Assembly: GCA_902774795.1 (NCBI GenBank)
Contig: CACYKA010000017.1
Coordinates: 1-47,395 of the forward strand
Reading direction: 5' to 3'
Length of the DNA: 47,395 nt
Source: an uncultured Prevotellaceae bacterium
GTDB taxonomy: Bacteria; Bacteroidota; Bacteroidia; Bacteroidales; Bacteroidaceae
Below the pieces are notes generated by a model, which searched no databases, was not told where the DNA came from, and was given only the letters and a program-made list of their open reading frames with translations. A program made the translations under genes and the position numbers. Every line of letters begins with the position of its first letter. Positions within the stretch are counted from its first letter, which is position 1. This document shows positions 17,431 through 25,818 of the stretch, one piece after another.

Positions 17431-19491
17431 ATGAAACTACTATCTATCCTTTTCTCCCTCCTTCCCTTGTGCGCTATGGCGCAGGGCACCTTCTCGTTTG
17501 GCACAAAGACCAACCCACAGGGAGTAACCTTCGAAGTCGATTCACGCGGTTTCATCGTAGGCGGCAAGCATATTCTGCCCGTAATGGGCGAGATACACTA
17601 TGCCCGTGTTCCTGCTGCCGAATGGAAGCGTGAGATACAGAAAATGCGTGCCGGCGGCATCACCATCATCGCCACCTATTGTTTCTGGATTCATCATGAG
17701 GCAACAGAAGGACAATGGGACTGGAGCGGCAACAAAGACCTGCGGCGTTTCCTGCAGATATGTAAGGAAGAGAACATGCCTGTGGTACTCCGCGTAGGCC
17801 CCTTCTGTCACGGAGAGGTCTATCAGGGCGGCTTCCCCGTATGGATAACAGAAAAAGCAGAGGCAGACCCCAAGAACTATAAACTCCGTAGTACGGCACC
17901 TGGTTTCCTCGCAGCCACAAAGAGTTTGTATGAGAATATCTTCGCCCAGGCTAAGGGAATGCTGTGGAAAGATGGCGGTCCGGTGGTGGGAGTACAGATA
18001 GAAAATGAATGTCGCGGCCCTTGGGGTTATTATATGACCCTTCGCGATATGGCCATAAAGACAGGTTTCGACGTTCCCTTTATGACGCGCACTGGATGGC
18101 CTAAGCTCAACGGCACAGAAGAATTCGGAAAGCTTCTGCCCCTGTATGGCGACTATGCTGACGGCTTTTGGGACCGTACCCTTGACGATATGCCGGGCGA
18201 ATACCCTAAGGCGTTTATAATGAAGGAGCAGCGCATCAATGCCAATATCGCCACTGAGACCTTCAGTAAGAAAGAGCTCACAGAAGGTGATGACAAAGCG
18301 AAAAACTCATCCCTCACCTACCCTTACCTGACATGTGAACTGGGAGGCGGCATGATGCCTGCATACCACAGACGCATAAATATGTCGGGCGACGAAGCTA
18401 TGCCGCTGGCAATCTGTAAGTTAGGTTCTGGTTCAAACCTTCCGGGCTATTATATGTATCACGGAGGCACCAACCCCTACTGCGCAGAGCACACTATGGC
18501 AGAGACACAGGCGACGAAGGTCACGAACTATAATGATATGCCATATATGTCATATGATTTCCAGGCTCCGCTGGGAGAAATGGGACAGCCAAACCTCAAC
18601 GCCTTCCACCAAACGCGTCTGCTCCACCAGTTCTTGGCCGACTGGGGCGAGATGCTCAGCCTGATGGATGTTGACAGCCTCTCCGACCATTACGCTCGAC
18701 GCGGATGTTTCGAATTCTATAATGACTATGTCCGCATCCTCAACGAAGACGGCAAGGCGTATGTGCGCCCTGTTGATATGCCTTTCAATGGCCACTCCAT
18801 AACAGCCGACGCACAGCCGTTCTGCTTCATTGGCAATACCCTGTATTTCATACCTATAAAGGGAATGACACCCAGAATTTGGATTGACAATAAATTGGTT
18901 TCAGGTGCAAAGTTTCAGGTTTCAGGTTTAGAAATCGTCCTCCTCACCTCTGATGAGGCGATGCGTGCCTTCAAGATTGATGACAAGCTGTATTTTGCCA
19001 AGAAAGCAGGAAATATAATGTATAAGGACGGCGAAAAGATTGTCGAGGAAGAATGGAAGGTGACGAAGAAATTGGGCAGCAAGAATATCAGGAAGGTTAA
19101 GGATGCCGCAGCACCGCGTATTGTTCCGATGGGAACGCAGAAAGTTGCCGCAATGCCGACTAATGAGGATTTTGAGAAAGCTGCTGTATGGAATCTCAAT
19201 ATCAAGGGACTTCCAACAGGCTCTGATGCCTTTTTGAAGATAGATTACGCTGGCGACTGTGCAAGAGTTTATGCTGACGGCAAGCTCGTAATGGACAATT
19301 TCTGGAATGGTAAGCCTATGCTCGTAAGGATGTCAGATCTTGCAGGCAAAAATGTAGAGCTGCGCATCCTTCCCCTACGCAAAGATGCCCCTATATACCT
19401 GCAAAAAACTCAGAAGGCTCTCCTTGACAACAGCAAAGAAAGCCTCCTGAAACTTGAGGACATCAGCATCCTTTCCGTCCTTACCTATTAA
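17431..19491 (+). CDS. glycoside hydrolase family 35 (beta-galactosidase type)
   Basis: The start at 17431 is chosen because it gives a clean signal peptide (MKLLSILFSLLPLCAMAQG); an upstream in-frame ATG at 17371 lies in a hairpin. The GH35 TIM barrel shows GEIHYARVP, ATYCFWIHHE, VVLRVGPFCHGEVYQGGFPVW, the acid/base Glu193 in GVQIENE, and the probable nucleophile Glu303 in LTCELGGGM. C-terminal beta domains include LNIKGLPTGSDAFLKIDYAGDCARVYADG. The enzyme should remove beta-galactosyl groups in the periplasm. Inside the gene a short-period TTTCAGG tract (18898-18929) encodes SGAKFQVSGLE. Confidence 0.9.
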   Translation: MKLLSILFSLLPLCAMAQGTFSFGTKTNPQGVTFEVDSRGFIVGGKHILPVMGEIHYARVPAAEWKREIQKMRAGGITIIATYCFWIHHEATEGQWDWSGNKDLRRFLQICKEENMPVVLRVGPFCHGEVYQGGFPVWITEKAEADPKNYKLRSTAPGFLAATKSLYENIFAQAKGMLWKDGGPVVGVQIENECRGPWGYYMTLRDMAIKTGFDVPFMTRTGWPKLNGTEEFGKLLPLYGDYADGFWDRTLDDMPGEYPKAFIMKEQRINANIATETFSKKELTEGDDKAKNSSLTYPYLTCELGGGMMPAYHRRINMSGDEAMPLAICKLGSGSNLPGYYMYHGGTNPYCAEHTMAETQATKVTNYNDMPYMSYDFQAPLGEMGQPNLNAFHQTRLLHQFLADWGEMLSLMDVDSLSDHYARRGCFEFYNDYVRILNEDGKAYVRPVDMPFNGHSITADAQPFCFIGNTLYFIPIKGMTPRIWIDNKLVSGAKFQVSGLEIVLLTSDEAMRAFKIDDKLYFAKKAGNIMYKDGEKIVEEEWKVTKKLGSKNIRKVKDAAAPRIVPMGTQKVAAMPTNEDFEKAAVWNLNIKGLPTGSDAFLKIDYAGDCARVYADGKLVMDNFWNGKPMLVRMSDLAGKNVELRILPLRKDAPIYLQKTQKALLDNSKESLLKLEDISILSVLTY
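18898..18929. repeat. TTTCAGG tract inside the GH35 gene
   Basis: Three to four imperfect copies of TTTCAGG(T) lie in frame and encode V-SG-AKFQVSGLE. This is the same kind of tract as those found between genes, here tolerated in a beta-domain loop. Confidence 0.6.
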
Positions 19492-19510
19492 TTAAAGTCC
19501 ACTTTAGTTC

Positions 19511-20782
19511 TTACCTCTTAATAAACTCCACGCGGCGGTTTTTGGCGCGACCATCCTCTGTATTGTTGTCGGCAACAGGTTCATGAGAGCCTTTGCCGAC
19601 AGCTTTCAGATTGAAGCCATCAACGCCTAAGCCCTCCAATGCTTTGACGATTGCCTCAGCACGCTGCTGTGACAGAGGATCGTTTATTTTATCGGAGCCC
19701 TGATTGTCAGTATGGCCCTGAACCTCGAAACGAGCCGTAGGATTCTTCTTCATGTAGTCAGCCACCCTCATAATCTCAATCATCGACTCCTGCTTCAGAG
19801 TTGCCTTGCCTGTATCAAACAGAATATTGTTGGTGACAAACTTACCAGTCTCCTGAATGGCCTTCTCCACAGCAGACACATCCTGGGCGTTACGGTCATA
19901 GAGTTCAACGGCACCTTTGGCAATAACGACATTGCGGATAAACGTCAGGTTCTTATAATCGAAGGGAACTTGGAAACACATCCATGTGGGTTGGTTGACA
20001 CGTGGGAGGTTAACCACGCGCTTGTCGTTGAAATAAACCTTCATAGCTCGTTTGTTGAACGACAGAGCCACATGGTTCCAGCCCTTCTTGAACGAGTACA
20101 CAAAATCACCCTTTTGTTTTCCATTGAAATAATAATAATGCTCTGAAGAAGAACAAACGCCATGAGCCAGGACAAATGCAGTCCAGTCACCCTCGTCACC
20201 TCCCTCGTGAGGGTATTCTGAACGGTCCTTTGCAGCGGCAAGAATCAGTTTCATGTCATTCAGACCGATGCCATCATTGCCTGGAACATTATCCGTAGGC
20301 CAGTAGTAGAAATCATACTCAATGGTGAATTCCTCTGGCAGATAGGCTCCTGGCTCCTTGATAAGCGGCTGTATTTGGCCATTGTCAGTCACATTGATGG
20401 CCTTCACACCACCAAGCGTCTTTGTCTCTATGGTACCTTGGAACATATCCCACTTGGAAGGGAACTCGCCCACCTGCTCTGCTGTAACATCATCCTGGAA
20501 CAAGATGACAGAGCCACGCTTGAAGTCACTTGATGTCTTAGTCTGCGGAGAATCATCCATTGCAGCATCATCGTTTCCGACACTCTCACGCTGTTTCTTG
20601 GAGCTCTTCTTGCCATCCAGCACGCCGTCCATAGCATCGTTGGTTTCACGCTCCACTTTGTCTTCCACCTTGCCCTCAACAGCATTGAGAGCCTTATCCT
20701 TCAACTTCTTCAGGAAACCCTGGGCATCGGCAGTTGCAGCAAAGGCAACCATCGCAACAATCATTAAAATAAGTCTTTTCAT
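19511..20782 (-). CDS. OmpA-family protein with lectin-like domain
   Basis: The start at 20782 is set by the signal peptide (MKRLILMIVAMVAFAATADAQ) and by the promoter, which places transcription start near 20813; the ATG at 20815 is therefore unlikely. After a charged helical stretch rich in Lys/Asp/Glu, residues about 90-300 form a concanavalin-like jelly roll (FTIEYDFYYWPTD, WNHVALSFNKRAMKVYFND). The C-terminus is an OmpA peptidoglycan-binding domain: NILFDTGKATL, EVQGHTDNQGSD, LSQQRAEAIVKAL, RAKNRRVEF. It likely tethers the outer membrane or a surface complex to peptidoglycan. It is convergent with the GH35 gene and has its own promoter. Confidence 0.88.
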   Translation of the reverse strand: MKRLILMIVAMVAFAATADAQGFLKKLKDKALNAVEGKVEDKVERETNDAMDGVLDGKKSSKKQRESVGNDDAAMDDSPQTKTSSDFKRGSVILFQDDVTAEQVGEFPSKWDMFQGTIETKTLGGVKAINVTDNGQIQPLIKEPGAYLPEEFTIEYDFYYWPTDNVPGNDGIGLNDMKLILAAAKDRSEYPHEGGDEGDWTAFVLAHGVCSSSEHYYYFNGKQKGDFVYSFKKGWNHVALSFNKRAMKVYFNDKRVVNLPRVNQPTWMCFQVPFDYKNLTFIRNVVIAKGAVELYDRNAQDVSAVEKAIQETGKFVTNNILFDTGKATLKQESMIEIMRVADYMKKNPTARFEVQGHTDNQGSDKINDPLSQQRAEAIVKALEGLGVDGFNLKAVGKGSHEPVADNNTEDGRAKNRRVEFIKR

Positions 20783-20820
20783 CTCAGAAATATTTAAGTT
20801 AGAAATCAGGTTCACTGCGG

Positions 20821-20852
20821 CAAAATTACAAAACTAATTTGATATAAACAAA
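20821..20852 (-). promoter_or_regulatory. promoter of the OmpA-family gene
   Basis: On the minus strand TTTG (20849-20852), 20 nt, TAATTTTG (20821-20828): a perfect match, about 40 nt upstream of the chosen start. Confidence 0.75.
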
Positions 20853-20868
20853 TTTTTAAAACAAAAAT

Positions 20869-20904
20869 TTGCTCCTTCTGAGTCCTTTTGGGACTCAAGA
20901 GCAA
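20869..20904 (-). terminator. bulged hairpin upstream of the OmpA-family promoter
   Basis: TTGCTC and GAGCAA form an outer stem, GAGTCC and GGACTC an inner one, separated by small bulges. Read on the minus strand it is followed by an A/T-rich run (AAATTTTTGTTTT), so it could stop transcription entering from the 21-kb island. Confidence 0.45.
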
Positions 20905-20983
20905 CAAAATTTATTCACATTCTCTTCATTTTTTCTTATACCTTAGTAGTATCTCATCGCAAAAACACCCGATTTCATCGGAA

Positions 20984-21257
20984 AATCTTGTACAGAATAA
21001 TCTTGTACACTGATGTGGTCATGATTGTCATTGTCATGAATGTCATTAAGCACTTCTGACTCAAAAATCACTCAAAGTATATATAATATTATATATACTT
21101 TGGCTTCAAAATGCCTACTCTTTTGTGAAATCCTTAATGACATTCATGACAATGACAATGGTGACAATGAATGTTTATGCCCTGGAGGATACAAGTGTCA
21201 GTCCCTAGGGTCTGCAATTGCAACCCCTAGGGGAAAAATTGTAACCATAAAGGTTAC
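20984..21257. other. palindrome-rich non-coding island with GTCAT inverted repeat
   Basis: This stretch has no credible gene. In order: AATCTTGTACA twice (20984-21010); a 33-nt GTCAT-rich arm (21018-21050); a perfect 30-bp palindrome CAAAGTATATATAATA...CTTTG (21073-21102); the inverted second arm (21133-21165, 31 of 33 bases complementary); then CCCTAGGG, TGCAATTGCA and CCCCTAGGGG in 31 nt (21203-21233) and GTAACC-ATAAA-GGTTAC (21241-21257). The first arm plus two bases (35 nt) is identical to 44805-44839 at the end of the VirE/DUF3987 gene. Such density of dyads is typical of replication, transfer or integration sites or of structured RNA; which one is not known. Confidence 0.7.
21241..21257 (-). 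terminator. possible terminator downstream of the SLC13 gene
   Basis: On the minus strand a 6-bp stem GTAACC/GGTTAC with a 5-nt loop is followed by AATTTTT. It lies about 155 nt after the transporter stop codon. Confidence 0.4.
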
Positions 21258-21299
21258 AAAAAATTACACAAAAATCCGTTAACCGCAATGAGAATGTCG

Positions 21300-21307
21300 T
21301 ACCTTTG
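21300..21307 (+). promoter_or_regulatory. orphan -7 element reading toward the SLC13 3' end
   Basis: TACCTTTG with no good -33 and no sense-strand gene downstream. It may be a relic of a lost gene or drive an antisense RNA against the transporter. Confidence 0.3.
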
Positions 21308-21412
21308 CAACGAGAAAAATCCAATGGTCTTTCATGGCCATTTCAATATATATCGAAGCGATCTTTTATTACTGATACAATTTTAACTCGTAAGCAGAAC
21401 CGAGAGGCTTGA

Positions 21413-23212
21413 TTAATGCAGCGGCGTGAGGGGATACAGAATATTCACTATAAAGATGTTGGCGGCGAGGATGATGAAGTTCATCGGCAGGCCGATGCGA
21501 AGGAAGTCGCTGAAGCGGTAACCGCCCGGACCATAGACGAGCATGTGGGTCGGCGAGCCTATGGGGGTAGCAAAGCTGCTGCTGACGCTTATCATCAGAG
21601 CCACAAGGAAGGGGAACGGCTCGTAGCCCAGCTTCTCAGCGGCTTCGTACATGATGGGGAAGAACATGGCGCCGGCAGCGGTATTGGAGATGAACTCAGT
21701 GACAAAGGTGCCTACCAGACATACGGCTGCCATCAGTACAATAGGGTTAGTGCCACAGATGTTGAGGATACCGTTAGCGAGACATTCGGCGATGCCCGTC
21801 TTCTGGATAGCAAGACCAAGGACGGCACTGCCGGCAAAGACGATGAGTATTTCCCAGTTTATGGCCTTCATGGCCTGCTCCATATTGCAGCAGCGACATA
21901 CGAGCATGGCTGCGGCAGCAAGGAAGGCGCATTGCAACAGCGGCATAATGCCGAGAGCCGAGAGGGCCACCATTGCTATCATGATGGCACTGGAGATGAG
22001 CGTGCCGTGCCCATAGTATGGCACGTCTTCGGATTCGAAGAAATGGAGGTCTCTGCTCAGGGAGGCGGTATTGAAATTGAAATGCTTCGGACATATCAGC
22101 AGCAGCGTGTCACCAGCTTGCAGCACCACATTTCCGGGAGCCTCTTTGATACGCTCGCCAAGTCGTGCAGCGGCTACCATAATCACGTTGTTGTCCTTCT
22201 CAAACGAACAGCTGTTCATAGTCTTTCCTATCAGGCTGCTGCCGAAGGTAACGTAAGCCGTGAACAGCCGATAGTTGTTGGCTTCCTTTTCGTCCAACGT
22301 GAAGATAAGCTGATTGGCGCTCACAAGATCGTGAGTCTCCACCATCTCCAGAATATCTTCTATCTGTCCTGCATATACCAGATGGTCACCACCCATGATG
22401 AATTCGTTTTCTGTGATGGGTGACGGCACATTGTCGTAATGGTACATCTCTATCAGGGTGCTACCCTTGACGTGAAGGAGGCCTGCCTCGCCCAATGTCT
22501 GGCCAACATGCGGATTGTCCGACGGTACCAGCAGTTCTCCAGTGTATTCGCGTGTCTGCTCGAAAGCATTTTCAGAAGTCTTGCGGTCAGGCAGCAGCCT
22601 GCGCATAGCGATGACTGACAACACACCGACAGCCAGACAGAACAGGCCAGGGATGGTTGTGGTAAGAATATTCATGGCTTCCCCCGTCTTCTCTTCGTAG
22701 AGTCCGCTGATAATCAGGTTTGGCGGAGTACCGATGAGGGTACATACACCACCCATACCTGAGGCATAGCTCAAGGGGATGAGCAGCTTTGAAGGAGCGA
22801 CGCCAAGTTTCTTGGCCCACATCTTCACGATGTTTACGAAAAGCGTCACCACAGTCGTATTACTGAGAAAAGAACTGAGTGCGGCCACAGGGAGCATCAA
22901 TCGTACCACAGCCTTAGAATAGCTGTCGGGCGCGCCTAGAAGATGCTTCACTATCCATTGCAGCACACCGGTATGCATTAGTCCCGCAACAACTACGAAC
23001 AGCACGCCGACGGTGACTACCGATGTGCCACTGAAGCCGGAGAAAGCTTCCTTTGCATCAAGCACACCCGTTACGTAGAGCACTCCAATGGCTCCGAGGA
23101 ACACCATATCGCTACGCCACTTGGTGAACAGCATAATGGAAAACATGCCTAACACCGTAGCAATAGTAATCCAAGCATCAAGGTCGAAACCTAAAAACAT
23201 GAATGATTCCAT
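21413..23212 (-). CDS. SLC13/DASS-type permease with two RCK_C domains
   Basis: A sodium- or proton-coupled anion transporter of the SLC13 family. The first half has helices and SSFLSNTTVVTLFV (substrate/Na+ motif) and GVCTLIGTPPNLIISG; the second half repeats them as EFISNTAAGAMFFP and SSSFATPIGSPTHMLVYGPGGY. Between the halves (about 215-400) are two TrkA_C (RCK_C) domains, for example GSTLIEMYHYDNVPSP and KTMNSCSFEKDNNVIMVAAARLGERI. Members of this RCK-bearing branch carry sulfate, phosphate, dicarboxylate or are annotated only as SLC13; the substrate is not predictable here. Start and length (599) are typical. The AraC gene 23 nt upstream points the same way and may share the transcript. 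Confidence 0.9.
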   Translation of the reverse strand: MESFMFLGFDLDAWITIATVLGMFSIMLFTKWRSDMVFLGAIGVLYVTGVLDAKEAFSGFSGTSVVTVGVLFVVVAGLMHTGVLQWIVKHLLGAPDSYSKAVVRLMLPVAALSSFLSNTTVVTLFVNIVKMWAKKLGVAPSKLLIPLSYASGMGGVCTLIGTPPNLIISGLYEEKTGEAMNILTTTIPGLFCLAVGVLSVIAMRRLLPDRKTSENAFEQTREYTGELLVPSDNPHVGQTLGEAGLLHVKGSTLIEMYHYDNVPSPITENEFIMGGDHLVYAGQIEDILEMVETHDLVSANQLIFTLDEKEANNYRLFTAYVTFGSSLIGKTMNSCSFEKDNNVIMVAAARLGERIKEAPGNVVLQAGDTLLLICPKHFNFNTASLSRDLHFFESEDVPYYGHGTLISSAIMIAMVALSALGIMPLLQCAFLAAAAMLVCRCCNMEQAMKAINWEILIVFAGSAVLGLAIQKTGIAECLANGILNICGTNPIVLMAAVCLVGTFVTEFISNTAAGAMFFPIMYEAAEKLGYEPFPFLVALMISVSSSFATPIGSPTHMLVYGPGGYRFSDFLRIGLPMNFIILAANIFIVNILYPLTPLH

Positions 23213-23235
23213 ATTGTGAATTATTTTTGAACAAA

Positions 23236-24174
23236 TTATTGGTAGCTTTCCTTATATTTAGTCGGACTCATGCCGACTATTTTCGAGAACATCCGCGAGA
23301 AATACAGAGGGTCGTCAATACCCACCTTATAGCATATCTGATTGACTTTCAAGTCTGTTGTCTTGAGCAGGCGGCAAGCATACTCCACCTTCATACGGTT
23401 GAAGTAAAACAGAGGGCTCTGTCCCGTCTTCTTCTTGAAAAGTGCAGAAAAATGACTCTGCGAATATCCTATATATTGCAGAACGTCGCTCAGCGTGATA
23501 CGGTTCTCAATATTCTCACGCATATAGTGGATAGCCTGCTCCACTATGTCGATAGTCCTATCTTCATTCCCTTTCCGCATAGAAAGAGGAGCCTTCGCCC
23601 TGCGGAACTGTCCGAGATAACGCATTGACGCCAGAAAATGGTGTAGCAGACTGCTGGCATAGCGCATATCCTCAATACCCAGGGAATAATCTCTCCCCTC
23701 ACTGCTTGTATATGGGTCTGGAGTGAGAGTTGTAAGTATTTCCTCAAAAATGTCTATGCGGTCGCTAATACGCGAATTCACCGCGATATTTATTGTCTGC
23801 GGTATTGATGCTCCCTCGGCATATACATGGGCACATGCACCACGGAAATGCACCCAGTAGATAGACCACCAACCACCTTCCGAAGCCCCATATTCGTGAG
23901 TTTTCCATGCAGGCAGAATAAAATACTGGTTTTTGTTAACCTCATGCCGCTCTCCGTCAATAACATAGTATCCCCTACCGTCAACGCAGTAGATGAGCAC
24001 ATACTGGTTTATGCCCTCCTCCCTTCTGCAATGATGGTGCTCCGCCTGGGGATAATAGCCTATGTCTGTGATAAACAGGCTCTCGCACAGTTCGTCCTTC
24101 TCCTCCATCTCCACCAGCACTGGCGGCAACACAACTGTCCGTTCACCTGGAAATCCTTCTTTTCTGCTAATCAT
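23236..24174 (-). CDS. AraC-family regulator with cupin sensor domain
   Basis: The N-terminal AraC-binding cupin (about 20-165) contains EHHHCRREEGINQYVLIYCVDGRG-type sequence and FILPAWKTHEYG, the pattern of sugar-responsive AraC proteins. The C-terminal HTH pair is ITLSDVLQYIGYSQSHFSALFKKKTGQSPLFYF and VNQICYKVGIDDPLYFSRMFSKIVGMSPTKYK. It is transcribed divergently from the GH53 gene through a 123-nt intergenic region with both promoters, so control of the GH53 gene by galactan-derived sugar is the simplest reading. It lies 23 nt upstream of the SLC13 gene, in the same direction. Confidence 0.9.
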   Translation of the reverse strand: MISRKEGFPGERTVVLPPVLVEMEEKDELCESLFITDIGYYPQAEHHHCRREEGINQYVLIYCVDGRGYYVIDGERHEVNKNQYFILPAWKTHEYGASEGGWWSIYWVHFRGACAHVYAEGASIPQTINIAVNSRISDRIDIFEEILTTLTPDPYTSSEGRDYSLGIEDMRYASSLLHHFLASMRYLGQFRRAKAPLSMRKGNEDRTIDIVEQAIHYMRENIENRITLSDVLQYIGYSQSHFSALFKKKTGQSPLFYFNRMKVEYACRLLKTTDLKVNQICYKVGIDDPLYFSRMFSKIVGMSPTKYKESYQ

Positions 24175-24207
24175 AACAAGTCAGTGCTCCAATAGACTTT
24201 ACGAGTG

Positions 24208-24215
24208 CAAAGGTA
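24208..24215 (-). promoter_or_regulatory. -7 element of the AraC gene
   Basis: TACCTTTG on the minus strand, 33 nt before the AraC start, in the divergent region with the GH53 gene. Confidence 0.55.
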
Positions 24216-24243
24216 CAAAAAAAAGTTAAGAGAAAAAGTTTTT

Positions 24244-24275
24244 TTGTGGATAATGATATTTTTTTCGTAACTTTG
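24244..24275 (+). promoter_or_regulatory. promoter of the GH53 gene
   Basis: TTG at 24244-24246, 21 nt, TAACTTTG at 24268-24275. Transcription should start near 24282, leaving a leader of only about 16 nt before the TTG start codon. Confidence 0.7.
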
Positions 24276-24297
24276 CCACATAATACTCAAGCAGAAG

Positions 24298-25632
24298 TTG
24301 GAAAAGAAAATATTTTTTCTCGTTTTCTCTGCCTTTCTTGGCTTTATGAATGCAAACGCTGCCATTGGTGATGTCGCTGAGCCAATGCCTAAAGGCGACT
24401 ACCTGCGTGGTGGTGACATTTCGATGCTTAACTATGTGGAGTCGTTTGGAGCAAAATTCTATGATTCCATCGGCACAGAAAGGGATGCTCTCGACATCAT
24501 GAAGGATAACGGAGTGAATATCGTTCGCCTGCGTCTGTATAATAACCCAGGCAATGAGGTAAGCTACACCGTTGATGCCACTACTTACAACTACAAGCTG
24601 CCTGCCGGCTACCTCAATGAAAGCGATGTGCTCGATCTTGCCCGTCGCGCAAAGTCAAAGGGCATGAATATTGAGCTAACCTTCCACTATAGCGACTTTT
24701 GGACAAATGGCGAGATGCAGTTCAAGCCCTCAGACTGGGAAGGCTACACCTTTGACCAACTAAAGACAGCCGTCTATGACTATACATACGGCTTCCTTCA
24801 GAAAATGAACGCTCAGGGCACAGCACCTGATTATGTCAGCCTAGGCAATGAGATACAGGCAGGACTGCTCTTTGGTCACAGCAGCAATGTCGATGCCGTC
24901 AACGGCTATTGTGATAACATGTCTAATGTGGCTGCCCTGCTGGCAGAAGGAAGCAAGGCCGTACGCGATGCCTCCCCCAAGGCAAAGGTGGTAATACACC
25001 TCACACTGAGCCAAGACATCAATACTGAAACCTATAACTGGTTCTTTGATGCTATGCATTCCAATAACCTCGACTATGACGTCATCGGTACCTCATACTA
25101 TCCCTATTGGACTGACCAAAGGCCGACAATACTTACTTCACTTGCCAATACCATGTATAGCCGCTATGGCAAGGAACTGCTAATTATGGAGGCAGGCTAT
25201 TCATGGACACAGTATCGCCCCAGCGGACGCTATGGCGGCAACTATGAAGGCCAGCTGCACCTCAACGGCTCTGCCTACAACGAAGCCAGCAAGGAAGGTC
25301 AGAAGATTTTCATGCAGGAACTGCAGGCTGTTATCAAGGATAACAAGCACATACTGGGTTATATCTACTGGGATCCGATGATGGTGGAGCAGAAGGTTAA
25401 GGGCAAATGGATTGAAACAACATGGGCTTTTAAGAAAAGCGGCAACAACTGGTGGCAGGATGGCAACGTGGTAGGCAACGCCACATGGTTTGACTACGAA
25501 GGCAAGGCTTTGCCCGTATTTGAGGCTATTAAGGAAGATGCCAAAACCTTGAGAGGTGATGTGAATGAAGATGGTATTGTAAATGGTACTGATATTCAAG
25601 AGATTATCAATATCATCGTTAATGCACAGTAA
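24298..25632 (+). CDS. GH53 endo-beta-1,4-galactanase with dockerin-like tail
   Basis: The start is a TTG codon at 24298. It is chosen because it alone gives a full signal peptide (MEKKIFFLVFSAFLGFMNANA) and lies just after the promoter; the next ATG would cut the signal in half. GH53 motifs are RGGDISMLNYVESFGAKFYD, NIVRLRLYNNPG, FHYSDFWTNG, acid/base Glu185 in SLGNEIQAGLL and probable nucleophile Glu298 in LLIMEAGYSW. It cuts beta-1,4-galactan side chains of pectin. The last 25 residues (LRGDVNEDGIVNGTDIQEI) are a single calcium-binding dockerin-type repeat (D-N-D-G ... T-D) common at the end of Prevotella secreted enzymes; its role there is unknown. Confidence 0.92.
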   Translation: MEKKIFFLVFSAFLGFMNANAAIGDVAEPMPKGDYLRGGDISMLNYVESFGAKFYDSIGTERDALDIMKDNGVNIVRLRLYNNPGNEVSYTVDATTYNYKLPAGYLNESDVLDLARRAKSKGMNIELTFHYSDFWTNGEMQFKPSDWEGYTFDQLKTAVYDYTYGFLQKMNAQGTAPDYVSLGNEIQAGLLFGHSSNVDAVNGYCDNMSNVAALLAEGSKAVRDASPKAKVVIHLTLSQDINTETYNWFFDAMHSNNLDYDVIGTSYYPYWTDQRPTILTSLANTMYSRYGKELLIMEAGYSWTQYRPSGRYGGNYEGQLHLNGSAYNEASKEGQKIFMQELQAVIKDNKHILGYIYWDPMMVEQKVKGKWIETTWAFKKSGNNWWQDGNVVGNATWFDYEGKALPVFEAIKEDAKTLRGDVNEDGIVNGTDIQEIINIIVNAQ

Positions 25633-25659
25633 AAGCTGATATCAAATCGCTAACACTAA

Positions 25660-25698
25660 CAAGCGGAGGCCGCATAATCAAAATGCAGTCTCCGCTTG
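25660..25698. terminator. hairpin CAAGCGGAG...CTCCGCTTG, copy II
   Basis: A 15-bp stem with two mismatches, 27 nt after the GH53 stop. It is a close relative of the hairpin at 928-964 and probably ends the GH53 transcript. Confidence 0.6.
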
Positions 25699-25752
25699 TT
25701 CGTGTTATTTGACTTCGTTGATACCCTTGACAATTTCTTTAAGTCCTTTGTA

Positions 25753-25790
25753 ACCCCCTTCGGTTCCCCCGTTTCGCGGGGGACAGAAAC
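25753..25790 (+). repeat. 38-nt GC-rich hairpin element, copy II
   Basis: Identical over 38 nt, in opposite orientation, to 838-875. It stands between the GH53 terminator and the stray dockerin tail. Confidence 0.75.
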
Positions 25791-25818
25791 CCGCAGGGGC
25801 ATCATCGGCTGGACTTAA

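Noticed and set aside
21416-22423. 335-codon ORF on the plus strand
   Set aside because: It is antisense to the SLC13 transporter, has no family signature, and its composition is that of a shadow frame.
12755-25632. SusC/SusD polysaccharide utilisation locus
   Set aside because: There is no TonB-dependent SusC or SusD gene, sigma or anti-sigma pair, or hybrid two-component system in the window.
24298-25632. Type IX secretion sorting tail on GH53
   Set aside because: The C-terminus is a dockerin-type repeat of about 25 residues; the longer beta-sandwich sorting domain is absent.
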